A stretch of DNA of 64,000 nucleotides from Moniliella sp. 'wahieum'. Taxonomy: Eukaryota > Basidiomycota > Moniliellomycetes > Moniliellales > Moniliellaceae. Within the stretch, counting starts at the first letter, position 1. Each line of letters begins with the position of its first letter. The stretch lies in assembly GCA_003971905.1 (NCBI GenBank), contig RSEE01000033.1, positions 593,683-657,682 of the forward strand, read 5' to 3'. The notes beneath the pieces are model-generated. The model was not told the DNA's origin and did no database searches. It worked only from the letters and a program-made list of their open reading frames with translations. The position numbers and the translations under genes are program-made. Shown here piece after piece: positions 33,799-43,848 of the stretch.

Positions 33799-36334
33799 AT
33801 GGACGAGGACGCCTACCTCAGCGACGGGTTCGACCCGCGCAGCGTCACCATCCCCCGCCTCCGCTCCATCCTCCTCCGCCACGGCCACGCGTTCCCCTCC
33901 TCCGTCCGCAAGGCCCAGCTGGTCCAGGCCTTCGACACTCACGTCGTCCCCCGGCGCCCTGCGCTGCGCGCCCAGGCCCTGCGCGCCGCCCGCATCCAGA
34001 CACGCCCGAGCGAGGTCAGAGACATGCGCACCGACCCAGGCGTGCAGACGGTGTCCGCCTCGCCCCGGGCATCGCTTACTGCCTCAGCCTCAGCCCCTGC
34101 CCCGCCGCCCGCCCGCAGCTCACCCCGCCGCTCTCTCAGCTCTGACTCTGGCACCCCCCCGCTCTTCCCCTGCCCTCGCCCCCATCGCCTCCACCCCAGC
34201 TGGAAAGGGCCGAAAGCGGCAGCAAGCGAGCATGCGCCAATCTCCCGGCCCCAAGCTCCAGAACGCTGTGCTTTCTCCCGCCCATACCCAAGAGGACACC
34301 GCCAAACCTCGCAGAAGCAACCTTCGTGACCACAGGGAAGAGAGAGCCCCGTAAGCTTAAGGGACGCGCCTCAGTCACGTTCAATGATAAGGTCGAGTAC
34401 TATGACGAGGATGCAGACAAGAGCAACTTTTCCCATTACAATCCCTTCCAGAACCCTTCTCCCAACCAATCCCACGAGTCCATCAGCGCGGTACGTCCCC
34501 CCCCCGCCCCCCTTCGATCCTTCCATTTCTGAGTAGAAGTGACACTGACAGACTCGAAAAAGGTTTCCCCAAACCCGAAGGGCAAGATTCAACCCAAGAG
34601 AAGAAGAGGACGAGCTTGCAGACCAGAGTAGCAGTTTTGCCAGCTCTGTTCGTAACGTTCTTCCCACCACTTTGCTTTCACCCCTGGCTGGGTGAGCCAG
34701 ATTCAAGCTCGGCTCGCCGGGAAGAAACAACCACTTTCGATTCATCGGATACATCTGAGGATGAGTATGAGGATGAGGATGAGGATGAGGATGAGGATGA
34801 GGATGAGGATGAGGATGAGGATGAGGATGAGGACGAGGACGAGGATGAAAATGATGACGATGATGATGAGTCCGAGGAGGACGATGCCCCGCACTTGGAG
34901 GATGACGGCGAGGAAGATGCTGTGCAAGATGGACAAGAATGGGCTGTTTCGGATCTGTCCTCATATTCAACCAGTTTCGACCGCTCTTTTGATCCCACAA
35001 CTGACCTAGCCCCTCGATGCACGCGTGGCGCGCGCGGCAACAAAAACAACCGACCCCTCGACCCATCGGACGGGTGACCAAATGGGTGGCCTACTTTGTT
35101 CATATCCTCACTGTGCTGTTGTTCTGTTCGGTGGCGGCCTACGTGTCGATTGTGTACTTCGTTCGAGCCCGGGAGTCCCGCGCGATCGGGTACTGTGATA
35201 CCGCTACCGACTCGAACCGAGAGCTGGCCCGACGGCGGTTGATCCCTCACAATACGGACTTGCAGGACCCGTGCCTGCTTGACCTTGTTCCCCCTCTTGG
35301 CTACCCAACTCGTGCACCCCCTGCCCGGCGTATGGGGAATGCCGCCATGGCACGTTCCTCGGATGCTCTACGGCCGACTATCTCCGTTCTGAGTCCATGT
35401 GGTGGTCCCTTCCGCCTGTGTTGCGGACCTTCCTTCCCTCGACTTGCTGGCGCCTAGCTGTGTCCCCGACACCCACAAGCTACTCCTCGCCCTCGAGGTG
35501 GCGGGAGAGGTGGAAAATGTCCTTGCCACTTGGAATGGGGGGTCAAGTGTGGATTATCCCCGCCGTTTGACACTGCAGCCGGAGGCAAACTCTCCGGGGC
35601 GGATCGCACGGATGCCGGGGCGCTACCCACATCGCAACTTCAGGAGGACCTGTGGGACCGCACCGAGAGTCGGCTGGACCAAGACTACTTCATCAGCTCT
35701 GGGACTTGGGGCTGACCGAGTTGAGACGAACGGGTGCGATCCAGACGGTTCCTGGCTCGAGCGAGGGCCCTATGGTGAGATGATCTATACCCCCCGGGCC
35801 ATCATGCCATTCAAGTGCCGCACCCGTTTAGCGGTACGGGCGTTCCTGCGTCGCTTCCGTTTACTGGGCGGGGCAGTCCTCCTGCTGGTTCTTTCGGTCT
35901 TGTGGCTGAGGCATCGCTTGGCCTCTACTGCCCAGACGCGGGCCAAAGTGCGCCGGCTGGTGCGCGTCGCACTGGACCGCCTTATCGATGCCGCAAGACA
36001 ACACATGCTCAACCCTAGCCTGCATCCGCACGCGCACTCGCTCGCACCACTCAACTCCGTGACGAGGTGCTGATGCATGAGCATAGTGTCGGTCAGCGTA
36101 AGCGGCTCTGGGCCAAGGTGGCCCGCATTGTCGAGGAGAACACCAATGTGCGTACAAGACAGGCCAAGTTGGCTGGCGATTGGGTCAAGGGCGTGGGAAT
36201 GGATCGGAACGGTGCCCAGTGCGCTTCCCATCGAGTCGCCCGCCGCCAGCCTGGGACCCGACCCGGACGTCACGGGCGCGTCCTTGGCTCCGAGGTTTTC
36301 TTCACGACCAGACCGGACCGGACTTTCGGGTTGA
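33799..36334 (+). CDS. SRC1: Inner nuclear membrane protein of the Src1/Heh (LEM-like, MAN1 C-terminal) family
   Basis: Tethers chromatin, including rDNA and subtelomeres in yeast, to the inner nuclear membrane. The ATG at 33799 begins a HeH domain: YLSDGFDPRSVTIPRLRSIL, then HGHAFPSSVRKAQLVQAFD. A Ser/Pro/basic linker follows, then the conserved VTFNDKVEYYDEDADKSNFS and HYNPFQNPSPN. A 61-nt intron lies at 34491-34551 (GTACGT...ACTGACAG). Next are DELADQSSSFASSVRNVLP, an Asp/Glu tract (34758-34870) and a first transmembrane helix (WVAYFVHILTVLLFCSVAAY). The luminal region has IGYCDT and CTPCPAYGECRHG cysteine motifs; a second helix is at about 35870-35920 (LLGGAVLLLVLSVLWLR). The MAN1-Src1 C-terminal domain ends with ENTNVRTRQAKLAGDWVK and WEWIG, a strong signature. 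Frame changes lie near 34200, 34320, 34690, 35070, 35300, 35480-35700, 35765, 36010 and 36190. Confidence 0.87.
34758..34870 (+). repeat. GATGAG hexanucleotide microsatellite encoding an Asp/Glu run
   Basis: About 15 repeats of GAGGAT/GATGAG with a few GAC and GAT variants encode alternating Glu-Asp inside the Src1-like protein, between the HeH linker and the first membrane helix. Confidence 0.95.
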
Positions 36335-36619
36335 GGCCAGTCATCCTTCATTCCGACCCGGACCGTACTGGTATGTCGGCCATTGAGACCAGTCGCTTCC
36401 TTCAGACCGATGACGCCGACCGGACAGGCGTGTCAGCGATCGAGGCCAGTCGCTTCCTCCAGCCCGTGGGACAGGGAGATGTTTCGCTTCTACTCCTTAC
36501 TGTTAATCTGTGATCTGAATTCTGCGTTTCTAGGATCTCGCAGCGTTGAACGAAAGTGTACATAAAGGGTATCACGCGGTGGGGAGGAGGGGAAGAGGGT
36601 AGGGTAGGCAGGGCAGGGG

Positions 36620-37409
36620 CTAGGTGAACATCCGCAGATAAGCCAACAACAGGGCTGCCGCCCCCGTCGTCACTCCAAATAGGTACTAGTAGGTCCTTGT
36701 CAGATTGTCCTTCCTGGGCACAAGGTAGGCTGCACCCTGCATCACACTAAACGGGCACTTTGGATCTCGGTCCTTAGCTGGGCAATCTCCGCCTCGATCC
36801 TCGTCTCAATTTCCTTGATCTTGAGGGCATGGACCGAGGACTCGTCTCGGATCCGTCCTGCACCACCGTGGCCACGTCAGCGCCTCCTCTCCGGTATCAC
36901 ATCATCAATGCGCACGTACCTTTTTCCAAGTTGAGGTCAAGCCGTACCCCAGCTTGGGTGCGGGTGATGTCCTCACGGAGCTTGACCTTGACCCGCTCAA
37001 TGTCGCTCATCAGACGTTCGTGGGCGGCCTTCATCACCACAAAATCATGATGCTCCAACAACTGCATCTCGGAACTTGAGCTGGGCAAAGGGGTCTTGCG
37101 CGCCAGGCGCCACTTTTCGGCATCGGGGCGCGACACCAAGTCGCGCTCCACTGTGGCAAAGCTCTCGTGGATCGTGTCCCGCAGGCGGCGCGAGCGCGTC
37201 AGCCTGCGAAGCGGCCACTCCGGCCTCGTGTAGGCGCGCACCAAGCGCGACGTGTCGTAGGGCGCAGGCCCATGCGTCGCACAGGCCCGCGAGCTGGTCG
37301 TGATCAGGCGCACGCCGAGGGCGCCCGGCTTGGGCAGCGTGGCGGATACCAAGCGACATGGGTGGCGATCGACCGGTGGTTCGCACAGGAGGCTGTCACG
37401 AATGGCCAT
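36620..37409 (-). CDS. DUF1640 family mitochondrial coiled-coil protein (MCUR1/CCDC90/Fmp32-like)
   Basis: Family members are inner mitochondrial membrane proteins with a coiled coil and one C-terminal helix; human MCUR1 is linked to the calcium uniporter and yeast Fmp32 to respiratory assembly. The ATG at 37409 opens a presequence-like region (MAIRDSLLCEP...RHPCRLVSATLP). The body reads YDTSRLVRAYTEAGVAASQA (with a frame change), DTIHESFATVERDLVSR, EMQLLEHHDFVVMKAAHERL and KLREDITRTQAGVRLDLNLE, the last being the family's most conserved block. A 62-nt intron at 36858-36919 leads to RIRDESSVHALKIKEIETRI. A probable second intron (about 36686-36736) precedes the membrane helix YLFGVTTGAAALLLAYLRMF and the stop at 36620. 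Frame changes near 37215, 37170, 37085 and 36750. Confidence 0.9.
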
Positions 37410-38617
37410 GCCAGGTGGCAGGCGCAGGGGCCTGTGGCTTATTTATAGTAGGCGCTGGCAAAAACGCCAAGCGCTGGTCCATACCGCTAGTGCGCCCACA
37501 ATTCCGCCTACTGCGGACAGGCCCCGGGTATTTTGACGCACTTCGGTTCGTAACCCGTCTGTGTGTCTTTTGACTTCAGCAAAATGCACGCATCTCGTTC
37601 TCTGCCCAATGTACTAACGCTCCAACATGCGATGATCCTTTCAACCCCTCCACCTGGGATGCACAGGAAGAAAGGTATTGTTTGCAGCCAGAGACGTTGT
37701 ATATGCCGGCTGTTCAGTCACGACACAGGGTCAGACAGCAACGACACGCGATGTGTTGCTGCATTGCCACGACGAAGAGCACGAAGAAACAAGGAAATGA
37801 GTCCCAGGCACCCCCCAGGTGGAGCTATATCCGGCCTTGAGGTTGATAAGTACCTCGCTGTGTGGGAAATACCACACACGAATGCAGAGCCCCTGAGGTC
37901 GCGGTGTGCCGTTCTGAAGCTTGTCTGTCTGTCAGTGCCAGGGAAATGAAGCGGCTGGGTTGTTCTAGGCAGATCTCCAGAAGTCGATCTGAATACAGCG
38001 TCATCTAGTGGGTTAGTGGGATAGCTGTCGGCGTGTCATGATGGCACCCAGGTCTGGCACTGGACCAAAGCAATCCAAGGGAAGCCAGAAAATGCCTGTT
38101 GCGGCAGCTTCCCGGGCTGTGGCAGGCGGTGGCCGAGAGACGGTTTGCTCAAGCTGCGGTTGAAGGCCCAGGGCCTGAGCGCTAGACAGGATGCTGCCTA
38201 CTGCCCCCTTGCCATACATGAATGTGCCATGTTGCCGATCAGATTCTAAGGCTGCTGTGCGCAGCGCAGGGCCACGGACGGACATATAGCCACTAGCCAT
38301 GCACACGTCGGGCACGCTGTATCGATCTTATGTATCGTAGATGCGTGCGACATGCCTGCAGCATGTATCACAGCGTAAAACTGAACAGGCCAACATTGAT
38401 GCCTGCTCGAAGCACCCTGCCCGAACCCCACTAGCCTATCGACCAACATGCTTACCATGACCACGACAAGTACTACAAAGGTAATGATTGCATGCTGCGA
38501 GCGGGCATATTTTTCTCGAGACGCGTCGGCTGGAAACGATCCCGTAAAGGGGTCAAGCTCGCTCTCTAGGCTTCGGTCCCCACTCCGATGGAGGGAAGAC
38601 GAAAGGCATAAACACGT
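37410..38617. other. Intergenic region with an unassigned minus-strand frame
   Basis: The minus-strand frames at 38013-38315 and 38246-38464 are open from ATG codons (MPDVCMASGYMSVRGPALRT). A GTAAGC donor-like site follows an ATG near 38458. These could be exons of a small gene, but no motif is recognised and the overlap of frames makes the model unsafe. Confidence 0.3.
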
Positions 38618-39018
38618 TTAGGTGTTGGGGTTCATGCGACGCTTGCCGTTGGGCGCCAGGGTGGCGTTCACAAAGCTGCGATACAGTCAGCATGTATCCT
38701 ACAAACAGGAAGCACAAAAGGGTACGTACCGGCGCGTGTAGAGCAGACGCTTCTTAGCGCGGCCCTTGGGCAGCTTTTTCTTCTCCTGAGGCTCGACCTT
38801 GGGCGTCTGGCCCTTGACCTTACCGGCACGCGCGAGGGATCCGTGAACCTTACCCCTGTGGAAAGTGGTGGGTCAGTGCCTGATCATGTGCAAACCGTGG
38901 TAGGTGGGGAAGCGAACGGCTCAAGAAGAGCGGCGCGAGATGATCCCAATAGGACTCTACCGGTAACAGCAGGAGCCATCCCGCGTCGTCCTACTGGGGG
39001 TGCAGAGAAGACGTACAT
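38618..39018 (-). CDS. RPS30: 40S ribosomal protein S30 (eS30)
   Basis: Three exons on the minus strand: 39018-39017 (AT), 38855-38730 and 38675-38618, giving 61 residues with no frame break. The protein begins [20 protein letters not shown] and continues [20 protein letters not shown], the unmistakable eS30 sequence, then [17 protein letters not shown]. Unlike the animal gene there is no ubiquitin-like N-terminal fusion, as in fungi. Intron 1 (38856-39016, 161 nt, GTACGT donor, CACAG acceptor) splits the start codon between T and G. Intron 2 (38676-38729, 54 nt, GTACGT, GCTGAC, CAG) splits an Arg codon. The gene is head-to-head with eS10. Confidence 0.96.
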
Positions 39019-39329
39019 GTTGATGGACTTGTGGAGGCGATTTGGTGGCGAGTCGGACCTGGCGTTGTAACCGGCTGAGGCCAGCTCATGCTGCGAATAG
39101 TAGGGTTTGGGCGTTTTCTCTGCAGCCAGGATGTGCTGCGGCAGCAACCCTACATTAAAATTTCAGGCGCTGTTTTGGGGATCAGATTGATCAGACCCCA
39201 GAACCTTCTCTTCAAACGTCACACGTGACGTCACGCTTCAGTTTCAGCACTGCCAAACCGTTTTTAGTCTAACCCTTGGCAACTCTGGTTGGCCCACACA
39301 CAACACAAATCCTCCCTGCCACCCCAACC
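39019..39329. promoter_or_regulatory. Shared bidirectional promoter of eS30 and eS10
   Basis: Only 311 nt separate the two start codons. At 39217-39235 lies CGTCACACGTGACGTCACG, in which an E-box CACGTG (39222-39227) overlaps a perfect CRE-type TGACGTCA (39226-39233). Such a composite palindrome in a compact shared promoter is a good candidate for the element that co-regulates both ribosomal genes; function is inferred. Confidence 0.65.
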
Positions 39330-39841
39330 ATGATCCCCAAGGACAATCGCAAGAAGATCTACTCGGAGCTGATTCAGGAAGGCGTCCTGGTCGCACCCAA
39401 GACTTTGAGACCGCTCACCCTTACCTCGAAATCCCCAACTTGCAGGTGGTCAAGGCCGCCCAATCGCTCACGTCGCGTGGATACCTTAAGACCCAGTTCA
39501 GCTGGCAGTGGTATTATTACACGCTTACTCCCGAAGGATTGGATTACCTGAGGGAATACCTGCACTTGCCTGCTGAAATTGTACCGGCGACCCACAAGCG
39601 ACCGGCGCGCCCGGCTCGCGCGCTGCCTCCGCCGGTACACCTAGTGCCTACCGCCCTCCTCGCCCCTCGGGTGCCGGAGAATACCGCCGCAGGAAGCGCC
39701 CGCGGGCGACTACCGCCCCCGTTTTTCGGGTACCCGGGCGTGATACGGTACTGCGCTCAAAGCTGGATGGCTTCCCCGTTGGGCACCGTTCGGACCGCCG
39801 TGTCTTATTACCTCCCTCTTCCCGAGCGTCGGGTGGGCTAG
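39330..39841 (+). CDS. RPS10: 40S ribosomal protein S10 (eS10)
   Basis: Small-subunit ribosomal protein near the mRNA entry channel. The ATG at 39330 opens [20 protein letters not shown] and VAPKD. After a frame change near 39405 it reads [40 protein letters not shown] and [20 protein letters not shown], the S10 plectin-type winged helix, followed by KRPARP. The Arg/Gly/Pro-rich C-terminal tail ([10 protein letters not shown] in another frame) contains at least one more frame change after 39610, so the stop at 39839-39841 is provisional. No intron seen. Confidence 0.93.
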
Positions 39842-40656
39842 CCCTTAGTGCCCAACGGCTACTGTCCTGTTTGTATACTGTTCCGGGTGTCGCATATGCT
39901 GTCATGATCCTTTATGGTCGCATTTGTGTACGCTGTTGTTACTCGCGTGTAACATGTATACCTGTACTGTCAACCCTCCAAAGTGTTCGTAGTTGACTGT
40001 ATACAGCTCAGTGTATTTTACACAAAATGGCGGGGTGTTGCTTGATATCTTCTATCCCGAGCATGATCTACAAATGTACAGTACGCATAGCTTCCTTCCA
40101 GGTCCGACAATGGGCGTGAGGGGAAGGGGCGGCGGAAATAAGAAAGATGCCCGTCACTTTGGGCATACGCTTACACCGCGTCAAAATCGATCGCGTCCAG
40201 TCTTTTGCTTTCGGGTGTTCATCCTGGCGCTAGGGACGGAATCAGTTCCCCGAATAGCTCGTCTTCTCCCCACGCCAAAAGGATGCGACCGTCGCGATGA
40301 GGCCCAAGCCGCCAGTTCCAATCAGAAGCTCTTGCACTTGAAGCGTTTGCGGTTGAAGGTTCCCGCCTGTACCAGTCGTGCACCCACTTCCAGAATCGGA
40401 AGAAAAAAAGTGGCAACAGCGATAGCAACCCATGCACATGCCCATTTCGCCCAGCGAGCCGAGCCCGTGATGGGTGGCGGGGGGGACAGGACGCTGTGCA
40501 TTATACTGATGGCGGTGATAAGACAAGGGCCCACCGTCCAGAGTCTTGAAAGTTTGAACACTGACGGTTGCACCGACCATGTGCCTCGCCTTTTGTTGGC
40601 ACACCTCTCCACACCACATAGCTTTTCTTTTCTCTCGTCCAACCCGCTGCCAAACT
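39842..40656. other. Intergenic region eS10 to ERB1
   Basis: AT-rich 3' region after eS10 (several TGTATAC motifs near 39880-40090) and the ERB1 promoter. The plus-strand frame at 39993-40781 is open but crosses the ERB1 start in another frame and has no motif. Confidence 0.5.
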
Positions 40657-43391
40657 ATGTCCCTCGCACGGGTCGATGGCAAGCGCAAACGTGTCCGCGA
40701 GCCAGTATCCGCTCCCCCAATCAAGGAGGATGTGAAGGACGTGTTGGGACAGACCGAGTCGGGCGAACTGGACCTGGCTGATGCAGGCACCTCGTCGGTG
40801 GAGGAAGCAACAGAGGCCGACAATGAGTCTGCTTCGGACGTCGAAGCATTGCCTGAGATTGACGCAGCCCCGCCGGATGATAAAACAAAGACATCGGGGA
40901 GTGCTTCAGATGAGGAGGATGAGGATGACGGATTTGATTCGGAAGACATTGACAACTGGGACGGTTCCGGCGAGGAAGGGGAGGATGACCGGTTACGCGC
41001 CCTGGCCGAGGAGGAGGATGAATCATCCGGGTCTGCCAGTGGGGAGGAGCCCGCCCCCGGATCCGTTGATGAAGCTTCCCTAATTAAATCACGTCTGTCG
41101 CGTGCCATACAAAAAGCACGTGGGGGCGCCAAGCCCGAGGAGGGTGAAACGGAATACAACAAACTTGGTATTTGTCATAGTTTGGCTGATCTCGCTCCCA
41201 TTTCCAATTTCTTCGTCTCGAGCGTCTCGCTCCTTCCCTGTTTTCTTCCACTTCGCACCATGTCCTCTGTTCTTGCTTCTTCCCCACGAACGATTGCTAC
41301 ACCCCTTGGCCTAGTCCGATTCTGGTCTCCCTCGCCTTAGCCCCGACTGTGCTAACCCGCTGGGCTGCAACCAACATCGACCCTGCAAAACAAAATCCTG
41401 ATGGGTCAAACAAGGGCGTGTTTACAGTGAGTGAGCTGACGGGTATACCCAAGCGCGTTTACCCCCAAATTGAACCTGAGTACGATTCGGATTCGTCTAC
41501 AGAGGAGACGACGAACCGGATCGGGAATGTGCCCCTTGAATGGTACGATGATCTTCCCCACATTGGGTACGATGTGAATGGGAAAAAGGTGCTTCGCCTG
41601 GCCCAGGGGGATGCACTCGACAACTTCCTCGCCATGGTGGAGGACCCCGAAAGCTGGATGACAGCAGAAGACAAGCGCACGGGCGGTCAAGTGCGTCTGA
41701 GCGACTAGGAGCTAGACATTATCCGTCGCTTGCAGAACTCAGAGATCCCCGATGCTTCCTACGATCCTTACGAGCCTACTGTCGAGTGGTTCACCGGCAA
41801 GGGGATGGAGATGCAAACGCCCATGACGGCACGGCCGGAACCAAAGTCACGCTTTGTACCATCCAAATGGGAGCACAAGAAGATCATGAAAATTGTGCGG
41901 GCAATCCGAGAGGGAAGGATTGTCCCGGCCACCAGCGCAAGAACGGCCTGAGTATTACGACGTATGGGAGAACGAGCAAGCGCGAGAAGACCACCCGATG
42001 CACATGCCCGCTCCAAAGCTCGCTCTTCCTGGCCACGTGGAAAGCTACAGCCCACCCGCCGAATACTTGCTGGACGAGGTGGAACGTAAGGCCTGGGAAG
42101 AAGCTGTACCTGAGGACCGCAAACTTAACTTCCTCCCGGCCAAGATGAGCTCGTTGCGGGTCGTACCGCGGTACGAGAACTCTGTCAGGGAGCGGATGGA
42201 CGCTTGGACCTCTATTTAGCCCCACGCATGCTCAAGCGTAAGGTTGATGTGCCAAATGCGGAGGTAGTTCCCTGCACCCAAGGACCTTCGACCCTTCCCT
42301 ACTATCGCAGCAGTCGAGTACAAGCATCCTTCTTCGCCTCGTGTGCGAGCAGCTGCACTTGACCCAACGGGTGCCTGGGCCGCTACCGGCGCCAAGGATG
42401 GTCGTGTTCGTCTGTGGAACTTGACGACCGGACGATGCGATGCCGTACACGATTTGCACGCCTCTTCGGCTAAGGAGGACCGGACACCCGTGTATTCTCT
42501 TGCATGGTGCCCTAACACAAGTAAGTCTCTTCTGGTTGCTAGCACCGTGGGCCGGATCGCAGTCATCGCCCCGCGGGAGGGCAATGTTGGCTTCCCTGCA
42601 ACGACCAGTGAGTCGTTTCAATATGCGATTCAAGGCTTCCCCATTGGCGACGAGGAGAAAGATGAGCGCGCGTCTGCTGAATGGGTACGTCCAGCCAACG
42701 CTGAGCGCGAGCGTGGAATCGCGGTCTACATCCACATCCCGGGCACAGCGCGCCAGGTCGCCTTTCACCCCAAGGGAGACTACTTCGTCACAGTGGTGCC
42801 TGATGCAACGCGGGGACGGGCAGTGTTGGTACACCAGCTGTCGCGGCACCGATCGCAGGCACCGTTCCGAAGGGTGGCCAAAGGTCGGCGGTCCAGCGCG
42901 CCCTGTTTCACCCCACTCGACCCCACCTACTGGTCGCGACACAGAGGTATGTGCGGATATACGACTTGGCGCAACAGGCGTTGGTGCAAACTCTCCAGAC
43001 GGGGCTGCGCTGGATCTCGTCGTTGTCGGTGCACCCGAGCGGCGAACATGTGCTGGTCGGTTCATACGATCGCAAACTGCTCTGGTTCGACCTTGAACTC
43101 TCGACACGGGCGTACAAAACGTTGCGATACCATTCTCGGGCGGTGCGGCAAGTGGTCTTTCACCCGTCCCTGCCACTCTTTGCGTCGGTCGCCGACGATG
43201 GCCACGCCCATATCTACCATGCTACGGTTTACTCAGACTGGGCTCAGAACGCTCTGATTGTGCCACTGAAGATCTTGCGTGGCCACCAGATCAAGCAAGG
43301 GCTCGGGATCCTCGACGCCATGTGGCATCCTTCCAAGCCCTGGCTTATCACCGCCGGTGCCGACGGCATTGCCCGTCTCTGGTCCAACTAA
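40657..43391 (+). CDS. ERB1: Ribosome biogenesis protein ERB1/BOP1
   Basis: Member of the Nop7/Erb1/Ytm1 (PeBoW) complex needed for 27S pre-rRNA processing and 60S assembly in the nucleolus. The ATG at 40657 starts a basic [15 protein letters not shown], then a long acidic region. A 173-nt intron (41168-41340, GTATTT...TTAG) keeps frame. The BOP1NT domain follows: [80 protein letters not shown]. Then come [33 protein letters not shown] and WD40 blades ([91 protein letters not shown]). An in-frame TAG at 41706-41708 stands where the family has Glu. Frame changes near 41930, 42200 and 42905. Confidence 0.93.
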
Positions 43392-43848
43392 TACACGATC
43401 CTAAGGATAATCGTTTGCATTGTGTTTGAGTCCTGCATGAACGGATGTGAAGTGTATACATATAATTCTGCTGCACTACTACAGTAATACAGAAAGAAAC
43501 CTGGAAGTAAAACATGCTCACCTTGGGACTACATGTGATGTGTCTAGGTAGCACCTCTGGACATGAGGTTGCATATAAACTGGATGTGTATAAGTTGCAC
43601 CGAGGCATGACGTTGTATACAAAGGATTGTGCTAGTGTATATAAGGACAACGCCAAACAGAATGAAGATGACTTTGGCCAGAGCAGACCTTTGCAATCCA
43701 CTGAAGGGGCATACAAGCAGGGGGCATACAGAGCAACCGTTCCGGGAGTAGAAATGGAGGTTATGCGTGAAGTCGTGAAGCCGGAGTGGCGATATCAGTG
43801 GGGGATAATATAGAGAGTGAGAGGACTCGAGTTAATTCGTGACCGACT
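43392..43848. other. Convergent intergenic region ERB1 / sugar transporter
   Basis: 3' flanks of two convergent genes, with GTATACATATAA and GTGTATAAG-like AT-rich sequence. No gene. Confidence 0.5.

Noticed and set aside
34371-35250. Long minus-strand frames with poly-Ser or poly-Ile/Leu and His-Pro runs
   Set aside because: Mirror images of the GATGAG microsatellite in the Src1-like gene.
39993-40781. 262-codon plus-strand frame
   Set aside because: Runs out of frame into the ERB1 N-terminus and has no motif.
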